Shown in pieces: positions 42,307 to 52,789 of a stretch of 64,000 nucleotides of DNA; positions within the stretch are counted from its first letter, which is position 1; each line of letters starts with the position of its first letter. The translations under genes were made by a program, and so were the position numbers. Under the pieces are notes generated by a model. It was not told the DNA's origin. It did no database searches and was given only the letters and a program-made list of their open reading frames with translations. The DNA is from Tridacna crocea (taxonomy: Eukaryota > Mollusca > Bivalvia > Cardiida > Cardiidae). The stretch is taken from positions 17,994,427-18,058,426 of the forward strand of contig OX031065.1 in assembly GCA_943736015.1 (NCBI GenBank). The letters run 5' to 3'.

Positions 42307-43557
42307 GGAATACGGGGGTCCTACTATTTTGCGGACGCTATTTGCGGACAATATAAACAAAGAAGGATTTTGCGGACAATATAGAACAAAGAGGGATTTT
42401 GCGGACGCATTGAATATAGAGTTAATTATTGCAATTAAGGCTGTAGTCTTGTTATTTAACCGCTGAAACGGGATTTTATACTGGTTGTTATTACTTTTTA
42501 CATATGAACTTATATATCGAATATTGCTTTTATAGAGTTGAATGTAATTTATGAAAATTAAGTACATTTTTATTAACCTTTATTTTTCGTATATTATTTG
42601 TAATAATTTCAGGGTTGTCCAGATCAAAAGCATTTGTACACGACAAAATAAAGGTGACAGAAAAATTGAAATTTGTGTTGTGAAGAGTAGAAAACATTTT
42701 GGAGAAATAATATTCTCCTTTTCACACAATATTAAATATTATTATATTTGAAGCATATTAAATCGGTTTATTTATAACTTAAATGTTTTATTTCAAATAA
42801 ATATTTTATTCAGGAAAAATTACCGAAACGTGTAAATGATAGAGTATGGTAGGAAACGTGCGGATGCTACATGGGGACATTATACACAAAGCGATTTGCG
42901 GACATTTTAGAGTAAAGAGGGATTTTGCGGATGTATTGAGTATATATAAAGTAGTGTTTTAGATGAAAAATATATGGGTTTTTTTTTTGGCGTAGTTTTC
43001 ACGTACTTATGTTTCATATATTTCCAGAAATTTTATGTCTGCTTTGAAAGTATTATATTTTTGAAACGCATGTAAAGTAGAACATATAGAATAATAAGAA
43101 TCGTGCGGATGAGCACTACGTGCAGACGCTATATATAAAGAAGGAATTTGCGGACAATATATAAAGTGAAAAGGGAAATTTTCAGAGTCTGTTTTAAAGT
43201 TTTGCATTATGGAAACAATAAGAAGATATCAAAGGTAGCAACTGAAACATACGTAAATTGTATGGTATGGTAGGAAACTGCGGATGCTACGTGCAGACAC
43301 TATACATAAAGAAGGAATTTGAGGACAATATAGAATATAGAAGGAAATTGCGGACGAATCCGCACCCTAAAGGCACTCGAGTCAAACACTCTACCTATGT
43401 GGCCTAGTCGTTGCGGACAATATACACAAAGAAGGATTTTGCTGACAATATACAGCATAGAGGGATTTTGCGGACGCATTGAATATAGAGTAATCAGTGT
43501 CGCATTTAAGGAGATAGACATGTTATTCGCACCTTTGCAAGGGTTTGATAGCCTTAA

Positions 43558-43777
43558 CCCTTTCCCTCACAATCCTGACTTTTAACGACTCAGAGACAAA
43601 AAGGTATGAAAATATTGTGGCAAAAGGAGAAAATGTTGGTAACCAGAATTTTCTCCTTGTCCCACAATGTTTTCTACCCTTTTCAAATCAAATTTCAATT
43701 TTTGTTTCACATTTATTTTGTTGTATGCAAATGCCTTGAACTTGGACTAGTCCAAAAATTTGTCTTTTGGTAAAGAA
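43558..43777 (+). mobile_element. MITE A nested in the 3.5-kb foldback element
   Basis: TTAA 43554-43557; right flank has decayed (GAAATAA). Confidence 0.75.
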
Positions 43778-44210
43778 ATAATTATTTACGTTGATAATCA
43801 CATTCAGTGTTGAATAACTAACTATCTATCATTTTACCATTTGAAATAACTTGTAGTAATAGGTTGTAATATTCGTAATCAGACTATATTTCAATGTAGA
43901 ATACTGAAGGAAATTTGGAAATTATTGAAAATAGAGTACATGTATTTCTTATATTAAAAAATACGAGTATTTGCTAGATCTATTTGCGGACAATTTAAAC
44001 ATAGAAGGAAATTGCGGACAATATATACCTTAGAGGGAAATTGCGGACGGATTGAATAAAGAGTATTTCTTTCAGTAAGCGTAATTATTATATTTTTCGC
44101 AATGTACTTTGGGACAGCATAAACATTGAAGAAAAAAGCAGACAATGTACCGCAGTAGACAGACAAATTGAATACTTTGATTTCCACAATACTGGAAATC
44201 CTTAAATATG

Positions 44211-44433
44211 CCCTTTACCACACTATCTCGACTTTTACCGACCCTGAGAAAAAAGCCTTTAGAAAACATTGTGGTGAAAGGAGAAAATCCTGTTCACCAG
44301 CGTTTGCTCCTTTTCCCTCAATGTTTTCAACTCTATGAAAGAAAAATTACACCGAATGAGCCACGCTGAAATTGTCGTATGCAAATGCTTTCAACTTGGA
44401 CAAAGCTAAAATTTTCGGTCGTCTGGTGAAGGG
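44211..44433 (+). mobile_element. MITE A nested in the 3.5-kb foldback element
   Basis: Right flank TTAG 44434-44437; core centre GTTCACC, one arm with CGTTTGC. Confidence 0.75.
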
Positions 44434-45861
44434 TTAGACCTCGACCACACAAAAGAAAAGTAGACTAGTCCACGGAAAATGCGGGTATATGAAATCATAA
44501 ACGAGTCTGCAATTTCCTTCTTTATGTATAGTGTCCGCAAGTAGCATCCGCATTTTTCTCCCATACATGTAACACTTTATAATTCACACGCGTTTACATT
44601 CATAGTATAGGTAGATCTATCTTCTTAATTTGTCCATAATGCAATGCTTTCAAAGATTTAAGGAAAAGCAGACTTACCTAAATTACTATGCTATAAACAT
44701 AAATCCAATGAAAACTACGCCGTAAATACATTTATTTTTCATGTAAAACATTTCTATAAATACTACTCTATAATCAATCTGTCCGCAAAGTCCCTCTATA
44801 TTCTATATTGTCCGCAAAGTCCCTCTGTATTCTATATTGTCCGCAATTTCCTTCTTTATGTATAGTGTCCGCAGGTAGCATCCGCATTTTTCTCCCATAT
44901 ATGTAACACGTTATTATTCACACGCGTTTACATTTACATAATATTTCGATGTTATAAACATAAATACAGGAAAACTAAAACGTTAATACATATATTTTTC
45001 AGGCAAAACATTACTTTATAAGTACAAATACTACTCTATAACCAATCCGTCCGCAAAGTCGCTCTATATTCTATATTGTCCGCAAATTCCCTATGTAATC
45101 TATATTGTCCGCAAATTCCTTCTTTATGTATAGTGTCCGCACGTAGCATTCACTTTTTTCTCCCATACTTTGTATTTCACACGCGTTTACATTTATAGTG
45201 TAGGTATCTTCTTAATTTGTCCATTATATAATGCCTTCAAATACTTAAGAAAAAGCAGAGTTACATAATATTTCGACGTTGTAAACATAAATCCGTGAAA
45301 ACTACGCCGAAAAATGCATATATTTTTCATCTGAAACACGACGTAATTAAATACTCAATGACTCCCCAAATCCCTCTTTACTCTATATTGTCCGCAAATT
45401 CCTTCTTTTTGTCCGCACGTAGCGTCGGCATGTTTCCTACCATACTTTATAAGTTTCACGTGTCCGTAATTTTTCTTCAATACCCTCGTTTTCAAAACAT
45501 CAAAGGATTCTATAAAAGTATAAATGTCACGATGAATTAGACTTATTACTTTTTATTACAAATAAAAAAACCACAAAACAATATAGATCTAATATTAATA
45601 ATACATGATTTTTACAAATTACATTCAACACCCTAAAATAAAAAAATGTCGTTATAAGTTCATATAAACAGTATAAGAAAATTAGTATAAAAACAACCCT
45701 TTCAGTGGTTAAAATAACAAGACCATAGCACTGATTGCAATAATTACACTATATTCAATGCGTCCGCAAAATCCCTCTTTGTTCTATATTGTCCGCAAAA
45801 TCCCTCTTTGTTTATATTGTCCGCAAATAGCGTCCGCAAAATAGTAGGACCCGGAATACGG

Positions 45862-46572
45862 AAGTTGAGCCTATATTTTTTGCAAATCTTTCTAAAACTA
45901 AAACAAAAGAAAAGTGAAGTTAGGTATTCTCGTATTTTGTGAATATTATTATTGATTGTATGCATTAGAATCTAATTTTAACATGGGTATTCGGGAATGC
46001 TACTCGATAATACATTGATAATATGCGACTTTATATCCGAGATATTGTGATTGAATCATCGGGACAGAGCCATAAATTAAACTGCTCATTGCAGGAAGTC
46101 CTTGTATCTATCACTTAGTGGTGGGCAGATGATCGACTATAGTCGAAAGTCATTTGGTTTTGGCTTCCGATTCCGATAATCGATTGAGAAAACCCGGAAT
46201 CGATTGTAGTCGATTCTTGAACTCGCTTGGTGCCTAAACTTGAATTCTTGGTTTTGTGACTATCATTAATCACAATCTTCGATTGAACAGTAGATAACAA
46301 ACATCAAAATCGGCCGGAAAAATGAGAAAGAAATTTTTGTCCATGCATTATTTGACAAAACTTGACAACTCGGCACGCTTCTCATTTGATCCCTTAGTCC
46401 GGGTTTTGAGACTTGGAAATTTGAAATGATCTGTCTTTGACAGTGGAAAATATCTGACGTATGAAATTATCGTCCAGAGCTTTATAAAATCTAGCTTGCG
46501 TACATCCGGCAGAAAATTGGGCTAAACACGATCAGTATAAAATGCGAAGGACACGCGGATGATAATGAGGCT
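45862..46572. other. Spacer between the two GGGTCCTACTA elements
   Basis: At 46119-46230 AGTGGTGGGCAGATGATCG is followed by repeated ATCGATT and GTCGATTC words, which could be one end of a hAT-like element; no partner end was found. Confidence 0.4.
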
Positions 46573-47084
46573 GTCGAGTCGGGTCCTACTAAAACACGCC
46601 GTACCAGAAAAATACGCCGTACCATACGCCGTACGGATTAAAACACGCCGTACCGAATGTGCATTATATTGTATGCTTTTTTTGGTATTTTTATATTGAA
46701 AAACATATAATCTAACCTAAGTAGCGATATTACTGCCCAATTTTTCACATTTGTCAAGTTATTGGTAATTATAGACATTCTTGCACGGGACCAACAGGTG
46801 CCCGTTACGCCGTACCAATTACATGAGCGCCGCACGAATTTTGAGGCACAAAACAACCAAATTAATAAGAAAGTATGGTACAATATGCAATTATCTACTT
46901 ATTTACGAGTTCACGTTGTTCTATTTCATGTCTTACAGAGGTTGTAGGTACATGTCAAGCATCCAGCAGATATTTACAGAAGGGAAATAACTCTGTGGTA
47001 CTGCTGAAGTTTATACAGAGAACTTTACGTTTCATTACTTTAATGAAACCTTGTGAAAAAATAAGAAATTGCTGGTCTTGAAAA

Positions 47085-47611
47085 ATAAGGTTATTGAAAA
47101 TATTTAAGGAAAAGAAGAAAATGTTGGTAACCCTCCCGTAACGAATTTCATTTGTGTCGTCAGCAAATTTAGACCATTTGAAAATTGTCGTTTGGTTAAG
47201 ATTAAATGGTTGTACATAGAACTTTTTGCCCTTAAAATGTTTCCATACTCAACGATGTGGATGTGGTTCTACCATGAGTCCTTTTGTTTTTAGTTTATTT
47301 CACTGTTATTATTTTGAACTAGATACTATTTTATGAATTTGTAATATTAAAACTCAGTGATATTTTTTCATTCATTAATTAATCCATTTTTACATTACTA
47401 GTTCTGGTGTTTTACAGTCAGTATTGTTCCCAAACAACAAATTTTAGACTCTTCCAAACTGAACTAGTTTGCAGACGACAATTTAGAACTTGGTGAAAAT
47501 GGTGGGAAGTTCTCCAAAAGGTTAGAACACAAGAGCAATTTCTTGTCTTCACAGTATTTTAAAAAGATTTATACTGCAGACACTTAAAAAAGGGGTTGTC
47601 TGGGAAAGGTT
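47085..47611. mobile_element. Two decayed MITE A copies inside the 2.9-kb element
   Basis: 47085-47204 (plus, GTCGTCAGCAAATTTAG) and 47422-47611 (minus, GAGCAATTTCTTG core variant). Confidence 0.5.
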
Positions 47612-48540
47612 CAGATGACCAAAATAGATAAGGCCAAAAGGAATTGAATACTGCTCTGAAGGCACTACATTACAAGCCTACGAACACATAAAAGAAGGCT
47701 TGAGGACAATGAATCGCCAGTACATTTTGCCGCTTCCAAGACCCTACTGAAGAAGGGCTCGCAAGTCATCATCACACTTACTGTGAAAAAATACCTCCAA
47801 GAAGGGATGAAGCTGTTCTGCTTAGCAGATGGAAACATTGCTGCATGTGGAAACAGATCGGGTATAATAAAGCCATGTTTCCTTAAATGTGTGACTGTCA
47901 GAAAATGGCCCTTCCAAACACCAACGGCCCTTGCTAAGGCCACCAATTTCACAGAAATCTATCTTTGCGAAAAATTGTCTTAAAAACGGCCCTTCTCAGT
48001 GCCAACACATTGAAGTAAACAGGAAAAGACGTTACCCTCATCATCCCCTTTCTCAACAAATAAAGATGACGCGAAAATGGGTTCTTTCTCAGGTATTTCC
48101 TGGGGCCAGAAAATTCAGGGCTCTTGCCTAGTACTGGTAAAAACAGGAAGTACATGAATATGTGAGCTTCCGCAGTGAAATAATGTACTTAAAGTGGCGT
48201 AAATCACCATAAAATCAATCAATCAACATTTGACAGTCAAAATTTCTTTACATTGTTTATTGGTAAAAAAAACACCGGGACAAAAGAAAAAGAACACATG
48301 TTTGTGAAACACTAATGCCCCCGTTTATGGAGACTGACATGCGGACAAGGGTAAAGCTATACGGCCCAAATCTTCCGATGCCGGGACATAAAAAATAGAA
48401 TAGATCTATCTCAATATTAATTTACAGTTTATTGATTGCAAGAGTTTTGATGACAATTTTCGGAAGATATCATTCAAAACGGCACATGTAAAGGTTGAGA
48501 AAGTGTTACTTAGGGCACACAAATTGGATGTATCTAAGTT
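47612..48540. other. Unassigned interior of the 2.9-kb element
   Basis: Slightly higher GC; no frame is open over a convincing length. AATCAATCAATCAAC at about 48210 looks like a retroposon tail. Confidence 0.4.
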
Positions 48541-48542
48541 CA

Positions 48543-48676
48543 CCTATCCTTATTTTTCCATACCGTGTTTTCTACCCTTTTGGAGAACTCTCCGCCATTT
48601 TCATCAACTTTAAAATTATTGTCGTCTGCAATCTGTTTCAGTTTGGATGGGTCTAAAATTTGACGTATGGATAAAA
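48543..48676 (+). mobile_element. MITE A right half
   Basis: From TTTTTCCATACCGTG to TGACGTATGGATAAAAG. Confidence 0.5.
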
Positions 48677-48781
48677 GTCAATTTTTTCACAGTGCGCAAC
48701 GATACAGCATGGAAAAACCAGCACTAAATGGAAAAAATGATTAAAGAATGAAAAAATACAGTCCACGTTCTACAATCACTG

Positions 48782-48960
48782 ACTTTTTACCAAACGACAA
48801 AATTGTAGACTGTTCTAAATTTGCAGACGACACAATTGAAATTTGTTCTTGGAGTGTAGAAAACATTACATGAAAAGGAGAAAATACTGGTCACTAGTAT
48901 TTTGTCCTTTTCCCAAGATATTTTCAAAAGCCTTATTTTTCCGGATCAGAAAAGATGAGA
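48782..48960 (-). mobile_element. MITE A, diverged
   Basis: TTTTTACCAAACGACAAAAT start; core GGAGAAAATACTGGTCACTAG stays symmetrical. Confidence 0.6.
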
Positions 48961-49469
48961 AACGGTCATAAGCAATTTCTCGTTTTTCCACAAGGTTTCA
49001 TTGAACTGATGTTTAACGTAAAGTTCTCTGTACAAACTTCAGAGTTATTTCCCTTCTGTAAACATCTGCTGGATAAATGCTTGACATGTAGCTGCAACCT
49101 CTGTAAGACATGAAATAGAACAACATGAACTCGTAAATAAGTAGATAATTGCATATAGTACCATACATTCTTATTAATTTAGTTGTTTTGTGCCTCAAAA
49201 TTCGTACGGCGCTCATGTAATTGGTACGGCGTAACGGGCACCTGTTGGTCCCGTGCAAGAATGTCTAAAATTGGCAAATAACTTGACAAATATGAAAAAT
49301 TGGCATGAAATATCGCTAGTTAGGTTAGATTATATGTTTTTCAATATAAAAATACCAAAAAAAGCATTCAATATAATTCACATTTTGGTACGGCGTGTTT
49401 TAATCCGTACGGCGTATGGTACGGCGTATTTTTCTGGTACGGCGTGTTTTAGTATGACCGGTCGAGTCA

Positions 49470-50086
49470 TTTATGACAGAGTAACAAAGGTGTTATTCCT
49501 CTTATCTAGTGTAAAGTGACAGATTTTTTAATTTACTTGCTATTTAAACTGACTGGATGATGTCAAATCATGTAGCAATACCTCTCCAAAAATTAATTGT
49601 CACGAAAAAAAAAATCGCCAAAAAAGCGTTAAAACCCATGACAATACAATGAGCAGCTTGGCCTCGTCCGATCAGGGATACTTCAAACTATCTTCTCATC
49701 AATAATAATGGATTTATACAGTGAATTTATACAAATATCTGAATAAAGCAATAAGTGAAAGCTAAATTCCGTTCATGAGTGAAAAAAAAAATGTTGTTTT
49801 ATGAAATGAAAATATAGATCTATAGCAGACAGGTTTGGAGGGGGGGGGTTGAAGTCGTTGTCTGCAAATGCTTTAAATATGTCTGATTGTTTTTTTGTAT
49901 ATGGAAAAATGAACAGTATAGATTATTCACGTGCTAAAACAATAAAACAGAATAAAGTGCTTTACTTGAAATCTTTATAACGTCTCATCTGAAGATTTAA
50001 ATGTCTCATTACTTTTGAAAATGTCCCATTGGTTTTCAAAGACAGGAGCCATTGTCTCATTGAAATAAATTCTCTACCGATCACTG
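49470..50086. other. Unassigned, 10.6-kb element interior
   Basis: A G-run (49840-49850) and a MITE A scrap (GTTGTCTGCAAATGC, 49857-49890) only. Confidence 0.4.
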
Positions 50087-50552
50087 TTAGCCTAGCGATA
50101 GAAAACACAAAAATGTACCTGCGACATTCGGCGATTCCTCAGTAGACACCTTTTAACCGGAAATATCCGTCACATATTACATTTTTTTTTTACAATTTCT
50201 ATCCATCGAGGAGGCCATTCGCTGACGTCACAGGATTCCCAGGAAGGGCCAGGAAGTGTATTTTCGGATTATGTATTAGAGTCAAATATCTTTTCTTTAA
50301 AAGATAATATGGTCAAATACTTTTGTTAGTTACTTGTATTAAGTATCATGTGATGTCCATAAATATATCTTAAAAACGAAAAAGAAAAAAAAAATAGTAA
50401 TACGTAATCCGAAAATACGTTTCCTGGCTCTTCCCATGAAGTCAGCGAATGGCCTCCTCGATGAATAGAAATTGTCTCCGGTTAAAAGGTGTCTACTGAG
50501 GAATCGCCGAATGTCGCAGGTACATTTTTGTGTTGTCTATCGCTAGGCTAAA
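50087..50552. mobile_element. Short-spaced inverted repeat, 466 bp
   Basis: Arms of about 155-185 bp begin TTAGCCTAGCGATAGA and are unusually CpG-containing for the region (TGCGACATTCGGCGATTCC; CATCGAGGAGGCC). The left arm has a 30-base AT insert. The left arm also holds TGACGTCA, which is TGACTTCA in the right arm. No target duplication is clear, so it may be a MITE or a local inverted duplication. Confidence 0.5.
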
Positions 50553-51059
50553 GGAAATTATGATCAATGTTTGTTTCGTGGGTGATTTTGGGTGGGAAAG
50601 GCTGTCTTGTGCTGTCGCTTGCAATCGAGACGTTGCATTCCTTGTGTTTATATTATATAGGGGAGATTTTTTTCCATATTTTATCATTTATTTTGGTTAT
50701 AGAATGTCAAATTCCCTTGTCTATATCATGGCATTTCATTTCAAAAGCATCAAAAGGATAATAAACCTGACGGAAAGAAAACCTGAAAGATAGACAAGTA
50801 GACAGTTATGCATATTGATTAAAAAAAGGGAAAAAAATCATTAAACTCGTACACAATCACATTATGATATCGTTCTCTGTTTCAATTCAGGAACTGGATC
50901 GTTTTGTGTTCTGGAGCGTGGTGCGTTGCCTACAAAAATTGAGAGAAAAGTGCTTTTTAATGGATGTCTTATAGTTTTTTGTTTTCAACTGTGGTGAATA
51001 AAGCATATGTGATTCACTTGACACAACACAAACTTCAGATTATTGTGTTTGTATGTTTA
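50553..51059. other. Unassigned, 10.6-kb element interior
   Basis: No repeat or convincing exon seen. Confidence 0.4.
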
Positions 51060-51376
51060 AAAAAGCTTTTTGCTGACTTCCGGGTGTTGATTATTCAGAA
51101 ATCGCAGTCGCTGACGGAAGTTTGTTGGATTAAACGTCTTTAACAAATAACAAACCACCAAAGGAACAATACAGAAATATGCACTAACATCCCAGAAATT
51201 CCGTGCGACAACCATCTACAGCACATCTACTCATCTGGTTGTTATAGAAGAATGTTTTTCTGTTTACCTTGTGTAATCTTGTGGGCGCAGCCATGTTTTT
51301 TACTCGAACGGGTACGTAAAATTGACAGGGACAGTAACGTTGACCAGGAACAAGTTCGTAAGGTCTCTCCAGTGTG
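51060..51376 (-). repeat. Right terminal inverted repeat of the 10.6-kb element
   Basis: This is the mirror copy without the MITE. It keeps ATGGCTGCGCCC before a donor-like AAG|GTAAAC and the MSRCAVDGC peptide. The unoccupied TTAA at 51130-51133 corresponds to the MITE-bearing TTAA of the left arm. Confidence 0.75.
51184..51234 (-). CDS. THAP-like first peptide in right terminal repeat
   Basis: A 16-codon minus-strand ORF begins MSRCAVDGCRTE and stops at TAG. The C-x4-C spacing and the position right after Met resemble the start of a THAP finger. The mirror copy in the left terminal repeat (about 40915-40960) has lost the Met and first Cys (reads YAVAGCRTE). A splice donor joining it to the 41793 exon could not be established, and that exon is in fact on the other strand arm. 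Confidence 0.25.
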   Translation of the reverse strand: MSRCAVDGCRTEFLGC

Positions 51377-51392
51377 TACATATGCACAGAAC

Positions 51393-51638
51393 TGCATTGT
51401 GAAATAAAATGAGGTTTATTTTATGAATTTCTGTCTTTCTATATTGTCATTCCTTTTAACCTTACCACATAATATGCATTGTGAAATAAAATGAGGTTTA
51501 TTTTATGAATTTCTGTCTTTCTATATTGTCATTCCTTTTAACCTTACCACATAATCTGCATTGTGAAATAAAATGAGGTTTATTTTATGAATTTCTGTCT
51601 TTCTATATTGTCATTCCTTTTAACCTTGCCACACAATC
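51393..51638 (+). repeat. 82-bp tandem triplication
   Basis: TGCATTGTGAAATAAAATG starts at 51393, 51475 and 51557. Copy B (61455 onward) has a single unit, so the triplication is private to copy A and adjoins the 10.6-kb insertion. Confidence 0.85.
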
Positions 51639-51719
51639 CTGAGTTTTAATAATCCTGATTAGAGAAGGCTTTTTAAAACACTGTAGGCTTTCTAAAACAT
51701 TGTAGGAAAAGAAGAAAAT

Positions 51720-51929
51720 GTTTTACCACTCAATAACGACTTTTAACACCCTTGAGGAAGAAGCCTTCTAAAAGCATTGTGGGAAAAGGATAAAATACTG
51801 GTAACCAGCTTTTTCACTTTTTTCCCACAGTGTGTTCTATCCTATCAGGATCAGATTTCATTATTTGTGTCACATATAAATTGTTATATGCAAATACTTT
51901 CAATTTGGACCAGGTTGTCTGATAAAGAG
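51720..51929 (+). mobile_element. MITE A, shared with the duplicate
   Basis: Counterpart 61670-61890; right TTAA 51930-51933. Confidence 0.7.
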
Positions 51930-51936
51930 TTAAAAC

Positions 51937-52058
51937 ATTGAAGGTTTTTGAAAACATTGTAGGAAAAGTAGAAAATGCAGGTGACCAGAAAAGAAGCCTT
52001 CTGAGAAAGAGACGACTTTTAACAACATCGTGGGAAAAGATGAAAATGCCTGTAGCTA
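51937..52058 (+). repeat. Partial tandem of MITE A half-hairpins
   Basis: GAAAACATTGTAGGAAAAG-GAAAATGCAGGTGACCAG and a second shortened unit; the duplicate has three units. Confidence 0.55.
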
Positions 52059-52059
52059 A

Positions 52060-52310
52060 GCCAGTAACAACATTTGAGGGAGCATGTTGCTGGTACAAAA
52101 TTCCAGCTTACTAATTTCTTCTCAGAGAATTTATGATAGTCATTGCAACAGGATACATTCCTATCTTGCTTTTGAATAACCTGTGTATGATGGCCAAGAT
52201 GATTATGTGGGAAAGCAGCCAATGACTTAGGAACACTATAGTGAGAGGTGCTGGAAAAAAAAAACTGGGAGAGCATGTATAGGTGAAGTGGTTGCAGCTG
52301 TGATATCATT
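52060..52310 (+). mobile_element. tRNA-derived SINE, diverged
   Basis: CTGTAGCTAAGCCAGTAAC head, GGGAAAGCAGCCAATG body; counterpart of 62085-62350. Confidence 0.5.
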
Positions 52311-52331
52311 GACAGTATTTTATTGTATTAA

Positions 52332-52545
52332 CCCTTTACCCCATAAGGCATTTCTATGGTATCTCTAATTGACCCTAAATAACAGCAATGATGAAGCCCT
52401 TTCTTATGTGTATATGACACCTTTTGATAGTGTAGAAAACATTGTGGCAAAAGGTGAAATTGCTCGTCACGAGCAATTTCACCTTTTGCCACAATGTTTT
52501 CCAAAGTCTCCTTCAAGCAATGCGTAGAAATGAGTATCTATGGAG
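52332..52545 (+). mobile_element. MITE B with a SINE in its right end
   Basis: TTAA 52328-52331; perfect core. The right TIR is cut at GGAGTAAAGTG by the SINE. Confidence 0.8.
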
Positions 52546-52553
52546 TAAAGTGT

Positions 52554-52763
52554 GGGGTCCGTGGCCATGATGTAGAGTGTTGGCCTCATAACCTAAGGGT
52601 CCTGAGTTCCATACCTGGGAGTGGGTGTCAACTTAGGGATTTTTCATTTGCCCACACTTTCGGTGCGAGTACTGGTGTAATTCCCAGGAAGCAGAATCGA
52701 AAGAGATTAGTATAAGTTGTAAGAACTTGTTTCTCAATCGATGTAAAATAAATATGTTTAAAC
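52554..52763 (+). mobile_element. tRNA-like SINE with 8-bp target duplication
   Basis: TAAAGTGT lies at 52546-52553 and 52764-52771. The head GGGGTCCGTGGCCATGATG has GTTGGCCTCATAACC and a B-box-like GAGTTCCATACC. The tail contains CCCAGGAAGCAGAATCG. Confidence 0.65.
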
Positions 52764-52789
52764 TAAAGTGTTACCTCTTAGGCTGTTAA

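Larger units (their letters stand above)
42316..45852. mobile_element. 3.5-kb foldback element with perfect 9-bp TSD
   Basis: GGAATACGG stands at 42307-42315 and again at 45853-45861. The termini read GGGTCCTACTATTTTGCGG inward from both sides and stay almost identical for about 100 bp, then similar for about 200 bp. Each arm is built from repeats of GCGGACAATATA with spacers such as AAAGAGGGATTTT. Diverged copies of the same units recur inside: near 42.88, 43.12, 43.3-43.5 and 43.98 kb on the plus strand, and near 44.52, 44.78, 45.05, 45.37 and 45.77 kb inverted. No ORF of interest is present. A 9-bp duplication and long TIRs fit Mutator-like or Merlin-like elements. Confidence 0.85.
46581..49460. 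mobile_element. 2.9-kb foldback element, ACGCCGTACC type
   Basis: Ends read GGGTCCTACTAAAACACG on the left and, inverted, CGGTCATACTAAAACACG on the right. They are flanked by GTCGAGTC (46573-46580; 49461-49468), eight exact bases or nine with one mismatch. The arms match for about 490 bp (46581-47075 against 48965-49460) and carry repeated ACGCCGTACC motifs in the outer 100 bp. The interior holds decayed MITE copies and a non-coding segment ending in AATCAATCAATCAA. Confidence 0.8.
40763..51376. mobile_element. 10.6-kb insertion with long inverted termini and 5-bp TSD
   Basis: The ends are CACACTGGAGAGAC reading inward from each side, and homology of the two arms continues for over 300 bp, interrupted on the left by a MITE A copy. 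TACAT is present at 40758-40762 and 51377-51381. The duplicated locus near 61.44 kb runs straight across the insertion point, so it acts as the empty site. Both arms contain an inward-facing AAAAAC-AT(G/A)-GCTGCGCCC segment ending in a GTAA donor-like site, as if a promoter and first exon were carried in each terminus. Two foldback elements, several MITEs and a THAP-like exon lie inside. CAC ends with 5-bp duplications are seen in Transib/RAG-like elements, but no transposase is visible, so the superfamily stays open. Confidence 0.75.

Noticed and set aside
43397..45540. ORFs inside the 3.5-kb foldback element
   Set aside because: They follow the GCGGACAATATA repeat units and are not conserved between units in frame.
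47665..48155. Protein-coding region on either strand in the 2.9-kb element interior
   Set aside because: Both strands give about 65-95 codon ORFs that overlap one another, with stops in the longer frame and no recognisable motif.
46781..49258. Conserved peptide NYMSA-RILRHKTTKLIR in both orientations
   Set aside because: It is the translation of the long inverted arms of the 2.9-kb element; no start-stop or splice context supports a protein.
42316..49460. CRISPR array
   Set aside because: Direct short repeats are present, but they are subterminal motifs in mirrored arms with irregular spacing, in a eukaryotic genome.
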